From: Carnobacterium jeotgali MS3
GTDB taxonomy: Bacteria > Bacillota > Bacilli > Lactobacillales > Carnobacteriaceae
Direction of reading: 5' to 3'
Length of the DNA stretch: 64,000 nt
NCBI RefSeq assembly: GCF_000745125.1
Contig: NZ_JQNF01000010.1
Coordinates: forward strand, 186,001-250,000
The notes beneath the pieces were generated by a model. It made no database searches. It saw only the letters and a program-made list of their open reading frames with translations, and was not told where the DNA came from. Below are positions 18,917 through 25,763 of the stretch, piece by piece. Within the stretch, counting starts at the first letter, position 1. The number at the start of each line of letters is the position of its first letter. The position numbers and the translations under genes were made by a program.

Positions 18917-19528
18917 ATGAAAGTCAATGCTATTTTAAGAACAGAGGTCGGATCTGCAGCGGCTACTCGCGACAGAAAAGAAAAGAAAGTTACTGCCGTT
19001 ATTAACGGTAAAGGTATCACAAGTACTCCAGTATCATTAGATAGTAAAGATTTAGATAATGTTTTAAAAACATTAGGTAAAAATGCTATCTTTGACGTTG
19101 TCGTTAAAGGTGGAGAAACTCACCAAGTAATTATCAAAGAGATTCAAAGTGCAACTCTTGTAAATCAAATTTTAGATGTTGAATTGCAAGTTGTCCAAAA
19201 AGGTGAAAAATTAACGGTTACGGTTCAAATTAATGTAGAAAACGCTGAGAATGTTAAACGTGGGATTGTTTCTCAAACATTAAATGAATTAGAAATCGAA
19301 ACTCTTCCAGCTAACATTCCAACTGAATTCACATTGGATGCTGGTGCATTAGAAATTGGAGATGCATTAACCGTTTCAGATATCAAAGTTGATAAGTCTA
19401 TCACAGTATTAAGTGATCCTGAACAAACAGTAGTAAGTGTCTTACCTCCATCTGCTGAAGAACCTGAAACAGCTGCTGAAGCTGTTGAACCTGAATTAAT
19501 TGGAGAAAAAGAAGAAGAAGCAAAATAA
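18917..19528 (+). CDS. rplY: 50S ribosomal protein L25/general stress protein Ctc
   Basis: A long-form L25 (Ctc/TL5) of 203 residues. The N-terminal domain (about 1-90) binds 5S rRNA. The C-terminal beta-domain (about 95-180) follows, ending in an acidic tail rich in E and A. Unlike the short form of enterobacteria it carries the Ctc extension. AAGGGGA lies upstream of the ATG. It is monocistronic, with its own promoter and a strong terminator downstream. Confidence 0.92.
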   Translation: MKVNAILRTEVGSAAATRDRKEKKVTAVINGKGITSTPVSLDSKDLDNVLKTLGKNAIFDVVVKGGETHQVIIKEIQSATLVNQILDVELQVVQKGEKLTVTVQINVENAENVKRGIVSQTLNELEIETLPANIPTEFTLDAGALEIGDALTVSDIKVDKSITVLSDPEQTVVSVLPPSAEEPETAAEAVEPELIGEKEEEAK

Positions 19529-19564
19529 TTATTCTTGACCAATTAATAAATGAATAAAACGAAT

Positions 19565-19610
19565 AAAAACCTCCCATCCCTGGCTCTAAAAGCTCTGGAT
19601 GGGAGGTTTT
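19565..19610 (+). terminator. Terminator after rplY
   Basis: AAAACCTCCCATCC pairs with GGATGGGAGGTTTT, followed by TATTTTTC. Confidence 0.9.
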
Positions 19611-19631
19611 TATTTTTCTTGATTAAAAATT

Positions 19632-19669
19632 GGCTCTATCCTTCTTAGTGTGGATAGATGAATTTAGTT
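19632..19669 (+). repeat. 38-bp dispersed repeat, copy A (IS-end-like)
   Basis: Begins GGCTCTAT and continues through TTAGTGTGGATAGATGAATT. It matches copy B at 44,519-44,556 in 35 of 38 positions, in the same orientation. The GGCTCT start recalls terminal inverted repeats of ISL3-family insertion sequences. No transposase is beside it, so a solo remnant end is likely. Confidence 0.6.
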
Positions 19670-19770
19670 TATGCTTAACTGTTTGAGGAAAAGCCAAAAA
19701 AATATATTCAAGAATAAGAATAGAATATGGTAAACTTTGACTAAGAGCGAATCACGAGGAGAATAGTGAG

Positions 19771-21072
19771 ATGGATAAAACTTATTTAGATAAATTTTAC
19801 AAAAAGAGTCCTACTGAAAGAAAAAAGGCTCTTGTAGCCGCAGATGTGCTAACTGCTGACGATTTCCTGTTAACCCATAACCTACATTTGGCAGATGAAC
19901 TAGCGGATAATATGATTGAAAATTATTTAGCCAATTACGAACTGCCACTGGGAGTAGCCTTAAACTTTTTAGTTGATGATAAAGACTACATCGTACCGAT
20001 GGCCATTGAAGAACCTTCTGTTATCGCTGCGGCCAGCGCTGGAGCTAAAATCATTGCTCAAGCTAGCGGATTTAAAACAACAATTTCAGATCGCATAATG
20101 ATTGGACAAGTCGCTTTAAAAGAGGTTCCTGATTTAACTCTTGCAAAAAGTAACTTGGCCAAATATAAACAAGATATTCTCAAAAAAGCTAATGAAGCAC
20201 ACCCTTCCATCGTCAAGCGCGGAGGCGGAGCCACTGAATTGTTTGTTCGCGTTATTGAAGCAAATCCTGAAGCTGCAACACCAGCATTTTTGATGGTGCA
20301 TTTGCATGTATCTACTCTTGAAGCCATGGGTGCTAATATTATCAACACGATGATGGAAGGCATTACGGCTTATCTTGAAGAATTAACGGGTGGTACGGCT
20401 TTGATGAGTATCCTTTCTAACTACGCAACGGAATGTTTAGCTACTGCTGTTTGTCAAATTCCGGTGCACCTGTTAAAAAGACCTAACTCTAACTATTCTG
20501 GAGAAGAGGTACGAGATCGTTTAATTGAAGCTGGGCAACTGGCATATGTCGATCCTTACCGAGCTGTCACTCATAATAAAGGCATTATGAATGGCATTGA
20601 TGCTGTTGTTTTAGCTTCAGGAAATGATTGGCGAGCAATTTCTGCTGGCGCTCATGCTTATGCTTCCCGCAGTGGACAGTATCGTGCTCTTTCTACTTGG
20701 AAAAAAGCTGAAAACGGTGATTTGATTGGCCAATTGACATTGCCTTTGCCTGTAGGGTCAGTTGGGGGCTCCATTTCAATTCATCCTGCTGCTCAGTTCA
20801 GCAAACGCTTGTTAGGATACGAATCTGCTAAAGAATTAGAAGCTGTGATTGTTTCCGTTGGACTGGCTCAAAATTTCTCAGCTCTTAAAGCATTAGTGAC
20901 TGAAGGTATCCAAAAGGGACATATGGGCTTGCAAGCACGTTCTCTAGCCATCAGTGCTGGAGCTACTGGAACAGCCATTGAGCAAGTTGCAGAACAATTA
21001 AAACACGCTAAAAACATGAACTTAGCAACCGCAAAAGAATTACTTTCACACATTAATGTTTTAGATAATTAA
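19771..21072 (+). CDS. mvaA: Hydroxymethylglutaryl-CoA reductase, class II
   Basis: A class II HMG-CoA reductase of 433 residues. Visible blocks: LADELADNMIENYLANYELPLG, the substrate-binding MAIEEPSVIAAAS containing the catalytic Glu, DAMGAN-like EAMGANIINTM, and NKGIMNGIDAVVLASGNDWR containing the catalytic Lys. It makes mevalonate, the precursor of all isoprenoids including the carotenoids encoded here. It is a stand-alone reductase, not fused to a thiolase as in enterococcal MvaE. GAGGAG stands 9 bases before the ATG. Convergent with mvaS. Confidence 0.93.
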   Translation: MDKTYLDKFYKKSPTERKKALVAADVLTADDFLLTHNLHLADELADNMIENYLANYELPLGVALNFLVDDKDYIVPMAIEEPSVIAAASAGAKIIAQASGFKTTISDRIMIGQVALKEVPDLTLAKSNLAKYKQDILKKANEAHPSIVKRGGGATELFVRVIEANPEAATPAFLMVHLHVSTLEAMGANIINTMMEGITAYLEELTGGTALMSILSNYATECLATAVCQIPVHLLKRPNSNYSGEEVRDRLIEAGQLAYVDPYRAVTHNKGIMNGIDAVVLASGNDWRAISAGAHAYASRSGQYRALSTWKKAENGDLIGQLTLPLPVGSVGGSISIHPAAQFSKRLLGYESAKELEAVIVSVGLAQNFSALKALVTEGIQKGHMGLQARSLAISAGATGTAIEQVAEQLKHAKNMNLATAKELLSHINVLDN

Positions 21073-21110
21073 AAAATGAGGTGCGATTTTAAAATCGCAC
21101 CTCATTTTTT
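21071..21110. terminator. Perfect palindromic terminator shared by mvaA and mvaS
   Basis: A 40-base perfect palindrome (arm AAAAAATGAGGTGCGATTTT) fills the gap between the two convergent genes and should end transcription from both sides. Confidence 0.93.
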
Positions 21111-22282
21111 TAATTTTTTTTAGTAACGTATTGACGCATGTTGTCTTTTATACCCGCTAAATAAATAGCTGCTGTGTCTTTTGTAGCATCAAATTCTGCG
21201 GTCGATCCATCAACTGGAACGGTTTCTTGGAAAACAGCTTCATACTCTTCAATAGAGATCTCTGTTCGAGCCGCAAACAAATTAGCATGTTTTTCTACTT
21301 GCAAATATTCGCGGTAGTTTGGTTGTAAAATACCCGTAAAGAATTCTCCCACTGCACCAGATCCGTAACTGTACAGTCCGATACGAGAACCATCTTTTAA
21401 CTGGTCACCTTGTTCAAGCAATGAAACTAAGCTCAAGTACAGTGAACCAGTATAGATATTTCCAACGTTGCGATTATATAGTGTGCTTGATTTGTAATTA
21501 GCTAATAAGCGTTCTTGATCTACTTCATTTGCTTCTTCTAATACTGTTCTCAAGGCTTTAAGTCCCATTTTTGTGTAAGGCAAATGGAAACAGATGGCTT
21601 CAAAATCATTTAAAGCTAAATCAGATTTAGCTTTGTATTGTTCCCAAACAGTATTGAAAAAGTGAATGTATTGTTCATTTGAAAACTTGCCGTCTACAAA
21701 AGCTTTGTCTGAATAAACAGGACGCCAGAAATCCATAATATCGACCGTTAGATACGCGCTTTTATCTTCTAAAGCCAATATCTTAGGATTTGCGCTGATT
21801 ACCATAGCAACTGCTCCAGCTCCTTGAGTAGACTCTCCTGAAGTATTCAATCCATAACGTGCAATGTCAGAACCTAATACCAAAACTCTGCTTTCTGGAT
21901 TTAAGGCAATATGCCCTTTTGCCATTTGAATTCCCGCAGTTGCTCCATAACAAGCTTGTTTCACTTCAATAGAACGCGCGTTGGGATTTAAGTCCAACAA
22001 GTGATGAACATAAACGGCTCCTGATTTTGAATTATCGATGCCTGACTCTGTACCAAAAATGACAAAATCAATTTTCGCTCGATCTTCATCATTTAATATA
22101 TTTAATGCTGCATTTGCTGCTAATGTTACTGGATCTTGTGTAATTGGAGCAATTGCCATCTTTTCTTGACCAATACCAATGGTGAATTTTTCTGGTTCTA
22201 CATTTCTCGCTACCGCCAACTTATTCATGTCCACATATAAATGTGGCGCATAAAAACCAATCTTGTCTATTCCAATTTTCAA
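21110..22282 (-). CDS. mvaS: Hydroxymethylglutaryl-CoA synthase
   Basis: HMG-CoA synthase of 390 residues. Catalytic Glu in FGTESGIDNSKSG near 76-80, the acyl-accepting Cys in VKQACYGATAG near 110, and the catalytic His in AICFHLPYTKMG near 232. It condenses acetyl-CoA with acetoacetyl-CoA. The start is TTG, with AAGGGG 8 bases upstream; no ATG fits. Expression is from its own promoter about 100 bases upstream. Confidence 0.93.
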   Translation of the reverse strand: MKIGIDKIGFYAPHLYVDMNKLAVARNVEPEKFTIGIGQEKMAIAPITQDPVTLAANAALNILNDEDRAKIDFVIFGTESGIDNSKSGAVYVHHLLDLNPNARSIEVKQACYGATAGIQMAKGHIALNPESRVLVLGSDIARYGLNTSGESTQGAGAVAMVISANPKILALEDKSAYLTVDIMDFWRPVYSDKAFVDGKFSNEQYIHFFNTVWEQYKAKSDLALNDFEAICFHLPYTKMGLKALRTVLEEANEVDQERLLANYKSSTLYNRNVGNIYTGSLYLSLVSLLEQGDQLKDGSRIGLYSYGSGAVGEFFTGILQPNYREYLQVEKHANLFAARTEISIEEYEAVFQETVPVDGSTAEFDATKDTAAIYLAGIKDNMRQYVTKKN

Positions 22283-22378
22283 AGAAAGGACCCCTTTTTT
22301 ATTTAATGACTTCTTTTATACAGCTATACGTTCAACGTATACCTATCTAATGGCCTCTTCTACTAAGCTTTCTAACAA

Positions 22379-22407
22379 ATCATAAATTATTCCTAATAAA
22401 AAAACAA
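22379..22407 (-). promoter_or_regulatory. Probable mvaS promoter
   Basis: TTGTTT and TATGAT separated by 17 bases on the minus strand, in an otherwise gene-free stretch between mvaS and the epimerase-like gene. Confidence 0.5.
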
Positions 22408-22470
22408 CTGTTTACAACAAAACTAAAGAGAAGTTTAATAAACTGATACACCACAAAGTGATGAAAGCTT

Positions 22471-23232
22471 TCACCTTATTAATTCTTCTTTAATCGCTAC
22501 TAGTTTGGCTATTTCCTTTTTTAAACCATCTAATGGGTCGTGCCCACATGGGTATTCAATCGCCGTATTTATGTCGCTTGGAAATACTTTAAGTACTTCA
22601 GCGACAGCAATGTCGCCTTCGTTTAATAAAGTCATTTCTCCTGTAGCTGCTTTAATGTCTTTCAAATGGACATACGTTACATTTTTTTTCAATATTAGTG
22701 CATTTTTAACTGGATCTTCATGAACGAATATAAAGTTCCCAGTATCAAAGGTTACTGAAACAGTCGCCCCTTTTTCGGTTAACCGGGTACACAATTGGTT
22801 TAATTGTTCAGCTGTCGAATAACTTTCTTGACCATTTTCAATCGTAAAGTGATCAATTCCATACTCTTGCATTACTTTATTTAGAATACGCGCATCTTCT
22901 GTTGATACTTCTTCAAAGTATCCAGCACCAAATTTCAAATGCTTCGCTCCTAGTTCATTGGCTTCTTTTGCGTAAGAGATTAAAGTTGTTTCTTCCATCA
23001 TCTGTCCTGTGTAAAGCAGTTCTGGCACAGAATACAATAATTCAAACCCGTATAATTGTGCGGCTTCATTAAGAGCTTTAAATTCAGATTCCTCTTTAAT
23101 ATAGTCTCTTCTAATTTCTACTTTTTTTATGCCCAATTGAGAAAGTCCTTCAAAGAAATCTAACTGTTTCTTTCCTTCTTTAACCAATTCATCAAAAACC
23201 AACATATTTACGACAATTGTTTCAGCTATCAT
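22471..23232 (-). CDS. Sugar phosphate isomerase/epimerase (AP-endonuclease 2-like TIM barrel)
   Basis: A protein of 253 residues of the xylose isomerase-like TIM-barrel family. Metal-ligand-like positions are seen in FTIENGQ, VTFDTGNFIF, YVHLKDIK and AIEYPCGHDPLDGL. Family members isomerise or epimerise keto sugars; the substrate cannot be read from sequence. It lies downstream of the GH1 and PTS genes in the same direction but behind a terminator, so it may belong to the beta-glucoside operon by read-through. Rate of certainty: fold high, function low. Confidence 0.7.
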   Translation of the reverse strand: MIAETIVVNMLVFDELVKEGKKQLDFFEGLSQLGIKKVEIRRDYIKEESEFKALNEAAQLYGFELLYSVPELLYTGQMMEETTLISYAKEANELGAKHLKFGAGYFEEVSTEDARILNKVMQEYGIDHFTIENGQESYSTAEQLNQLCTRLTEKGATVSVTFDTGNFIFVHEDPVKNALILKKNVTYVHLKDIKAATGEMTLLNEGDIAVAEVLKVFPSDINTAIEYPCGHDPLDGLKKEIAKLVAIKEELIR

Positions 23233-23283
23233 TTTTATCCTCCTTAGTAACTACAGCTACATTTTTTTAGTTGAATTCAAAAT

Positions 23284-23320
23284 AAAAATGGCAATCCATT
23301 AATAATAGATTACCATTTTT
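23284..23320 (-). terminator. Terminator after the first GH1 gene
   Basis: AAAAATGG-AATC pairs with GATT-CCATTTTT, followed on the minus strand by ATTTTG. Confidence 0.8.
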
Positions 23321-23360
23321 ATCCTATTTATTCTTGTTAACTGTTCTAAACGTGCTGCCT

Positions 23361-24788
23361 TTACTTGATTTCTGTTTTATCCGGAATCTCAAATTCACTC
23401 TGTTCAATTAAATCTTTGTACCAAAAAGCCGATTTCTTTAATGAACGGTCTCTATTATTGTCTAAATCAATTCGAACTAATCCATAGCGGTTTTTAAATG
23501 CGTTCATAGGAGAAACACAATCGGTAAAGGCCCATAACATATACCCTTTACAGTTTGAACCTGCTTCAGTAACTTCAATCAAACTATTTAAATGCTCTGT
23601 AATAAATTCAATTCGGTAATCATCTTGTACAACGCCATTATCGTCCATAAAGCGCTCTTCCTCTTCAATACCCATTCCATTTTCTGTAATTATCCAAGGA
23701 ATATTGCCATACTCATTCTTGATACGCATCCCAAAATCAACCATCATTTGCGGGTAAATTTCCCAACCTCTTGATTTATTCATTTTGCGTCCTGGTAATT
23801 CGAAATGATCATAGTAATACGCTGGATGGAATGGCGCTTGTTCATTCCATTGATGATTAGGTGCCTTCACACGATTTGGGTAATACAAATTGATTCCTAA
23901 GTAATCTACCGTGTTCTGTTTAATAATATCCAACTCGTCTTTTGTATAATCAAATAAGATATCATGTTTTTCTAAAAGCGGAAATAATTCTTCAGGGTAT
24001 GTTCCTTTAACCAACGGATCTAAATAAATACGATTGAAAAACAAATCATACATCTCGGCTGCTTTTTTATCTGCTTCTGAAGAAGATCTTGGATAGGTCA
24101 CTTCTGGATTAAGCACCACACCAATTTGTCCATCATAGTTGTTTCTATGGTACACTTCAACAACTTTTGCAGTCGCCAGAACTTTATGGTAATTCCACTG
24201 CATCCATTTTTTAGTGTTTTGTTCATGTGGATAACGGATAGCATCTAAGTAAGTTCGTGTTTGGATAACCACGGGTTCATTAAATGTAAACCAATGCTTT
24301 ACACGGTCTGCGTAACGCTCAAAAACAATCTCTGCATATTGCGCAAATAATTCCACAACCTTTTTAGAACTCCAGCCATCGTACTTGTCTAACAAATAAG
24401 TAGGGAGCTCATAATGTTCTAAACAAAGCATTGGTACAACACCTGCTTCAATCAAGCTATCTACAAAACGATCGATATATGAAGCATAGTCTTCATCAAC
24501 TTCTAACGTTTCATAATTCGTAAAGAAACGTGACCAATTGATAGAAGTTCTAAAATGAGTTAAACCGACTTCTTTCATTAAATCAATATCATCTTGGTAG
24601 CGTTCATAAAAATTAGTTGCCACTCCTGGTCCATATCCTTCATGCCAAACATGACGTTCATTTTTATACCAGGTATCAAGATACGAATCTTGACCTTCTT
24701 TTTTACCTTTCCATCCTTCTGTTTGCCATGCAGAAGACCCCGCACCGATAATAAAATTTTCTGGAATAGTTCTTTTCAATTTATACAC
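23361..24788 (-). CDS. 6-phospho-beta-glucosidase (GH1), first copy
   Basis: A family 1 glycoside hydrolase of 475 residues. The acid/base Glu lies in TFNEPVV near 168 and the nucleophile Glu in ITENGMGIEEE near 367. The N-terminal FIIGAGSSAWQTEG is the usual GH1 opening. It should cleave imported phospho-beta-glucosides. It is preceded by genes for PTS EIIB and EIIA of the lactose/cellobiose type, and probably shares their sigma-54 promoter. A second GH1 gene at 30.9 kb is clearly paralogous but regulated differently. Confidence 0.88.
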   Translation of the reverse strand: MYKLKRTIPENFIIGAGSSAWQTEGWKGKKEGQDSYLDTWYKNERHVWHEGYGPGVATNFYERYQDDIDLMKEVGLTHFRTSINWSRFFTNYETLEVDEDYASYIDRFVDSLIEAGVVPMLCLEHYELPTYLLDKYDGWSSKKVVELFAQYAEIVFERYADRVKHWFTFNEPVVIQTRTYLDAIRYPHEQNTKKWMQWNYHKVLATAKVVEVYHRNNYDGQIGVVLNPEVTYPRSSSEADKKAAEMYDLFFNRIYLDPLVKGTYPEELFPLLEKHDILFDYTKDELDIIKQNTVDYLGINLYYPNRVKAPNHQWNEQAPFHPAYYYDHFELPGRKMNKSRGWEIYPQMMVDFGMRIKNEYGNIPWIITENGMGIEEEERFMDDNGVVQDDYRIEFITEHLNSLIEVTEAGSNCKGYMLWAFTDCVSPMNAFKNRYGLVRIDLDNNRDRSLKKSAFWYKDLIEQSEFEIPDKTEIK

Positions 24789-24872
24789 TCCTTCATTAAT
24801 ATTTCCAACTAAAAAATCGCTAGTTATCTAATTTAAATTAATTCGTGTTAATCTTCATGATGGCTATACAAT

Positions 24873-24906
24873 AAAAAGTCATAAAATAAATCTTTTATGA
24901 CTTTTT
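24873..24906 (-). terminator. Hairpin terminator/attenuator between EIIA and GH1 genes
   Basis: AAAAAGTCATAAAA and its exact complement around a six-base loop. Because EIIA, EIIB and GH1 run in one direction, it probably reduces transcription into the GH1 gene. Confidence 0.75.
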
Positions 24907-24928
24907 ATGAATCACTATAAACTTACAT

Positions 24929-25258
24929 TTAGTCGATTGCTAATCCTGCAAGCTTTTTATATACATCTACAACTTCAGATGCTAAATCTTTAAATGTAAT
25001 AGCGTTCATCAAATGATCTTGGCTGTGCACAGCTAATAAAGAAACAGTTAGCTCTTCACCAGATGCTTCTTGCGTTAACAAACTCGTTTGAGCATGATGA
25101 GCTTCAACTAATGATTTATCTGATGATTCTAACTTTTCAGCTGCCAATTCAAAATCATCTTTTTTTGCAGCTTGAATAGCTTCCATTGCATCACTTTTAG
25201 CATTTCCTCCATGAATGATCAAACCCATGATTGTTTCGATATCGATTGATTGTCCCAC
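24929..25258 (-). CDS. PTS lactose/cellobiose-type EIIA
   Basis: An all-alpha EIIA of 109 residues. The phosphorylated His lies in LVEAHHAQTSLLTQEA near 54-55, and DHLMNAITFKDLA near the C terminus is the second conserved block. It passes phosphate from HPr to the EIIB encoded 30 bases upstream. The N-terminal MGLIIHGGNAKSDAMEAIQAA is typical. Its EIIC partner is probably the separate gene at 29.4-30.7 kb. Confidence 0.92.
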   Translation of the reverse strand: MGQSIDIETIMGLIIHGGNAKSDAMEAIQAAKKDDFELAAEKLESSDKSLVEAHHAQTSLLTQEASGEELTVSLLAVHSQDHLMNAITFKDLASEVVDVYKKLAGLAID

Positions 25259-25288
25259 TTTAAAACTTCCTTTCCATGTTACGTCTGA

Positions 25289-25606
25289 TTAGTTCATTAA
25301 TTCGATAGCTCTGTTTAATACGTTTTCACCATTCATTTTACCGTAATCTTGCATATTGATAATATCTAAAGGTATATTTTTGTCAGCCAATTTTTTCTCG
25401 AATTGACCTTTCATGAAGCGAACTTGAGGTCCTAATAACAAAACATCAACTTCTTTGCTTGCAAGATATTTATCCGCTTCTGCTGCAGATACTGCGAAAA
25501 TATCAGTATCCATACCGCGTGCTTTTGAAGCTGCTTGCATTTTAGTTACCAATAAACTTGTACTCATACCTGCTGAACATACTAACATAATTGTTTTTTC
25601 TGCCAT
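25289..25606 (-). CDS. PTS lactose/cellobiose-type EIIB
   Basis: A stand-alone EIIB of 105 residues. The phosphocysteine lies in IMLVCSAGMSTSLLVTKM (Cys10). It transfers phosphate from EIIA to the incoming beta-glucoside. It is the first gene of the operon EIIB-EIIA-GH1 and is preceded by a sigma-54 promoter about 45 bases from the start codon, next to the activator gene. Confidence 0.92.
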   Translation of the reverse strand: MAEKTIMLVCSAGMSTSLLVTKMQAASKARGMDTDIFAVSAAEADKYLASKEVDVLLLGPQVRFMKGQFEKKLADKNIPLDIINMQDYGKMNGENVLNRAIELMN

Positions 25607-25648
25607 TATTTATCACTCCATTGTTTTATTTGCTTTACACTTATTATA

Positions 25649-25666
25649 TTGCAATAAACGTGCCAA
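25649..25666 (-). promoter_or_regulatory. Sigma-54 (RpoN) promoter of the EIIB-EIIA-GH1 operon
   Basis: Minus strand TTGGCACGTTTATTGCAA matches the -24/-12 consensus TTGGCACG-N4-TTGCW at every defined position, with the GG and GC dinucleotides correctly spaced. Transcription would start near 25,639, some 33 bases before the EIIB start. The LevR-type activator next door is the expected partner. Confidence 0.92.
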
Positions 25667-25736
25667 CTTTTACAAATGAAAACCTATTCAGTAAGCCTTT
25701 TCTTCACTCCTTCCACCTTACACACTCAAACAAAAA

Positions 25737-25763
25737 GAATACACACTATAGTAGTGTGTATTC
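25737..25763. terminator. Dyad at the end of the activator gene: terminator, possibly also enhancer
   Basis: GAATACACAC and GTGTGTATTC flank a seven-base loop, followed on the minus strand by TTTTTG. It ends the activator transcript. It also lies about 100-125 bases upstream of the sigma-54 start site, where an activator binding dyad would be expected. Confidence 0.7.

Noticed and set aside
22440-22475. Small palindrome near the end of the epimerase-like gene as a terminator
   Set aside because: The stem GTGA-AAGCTT-TCA(T)CAC is short and no T-run follows on the minus strand.
23592-23774. Possible small plus-strand genes within the GH1 gene
   Set aside because: Shadow frames with no initiation site; the opposite strand carries catalytic GH1 motifs.
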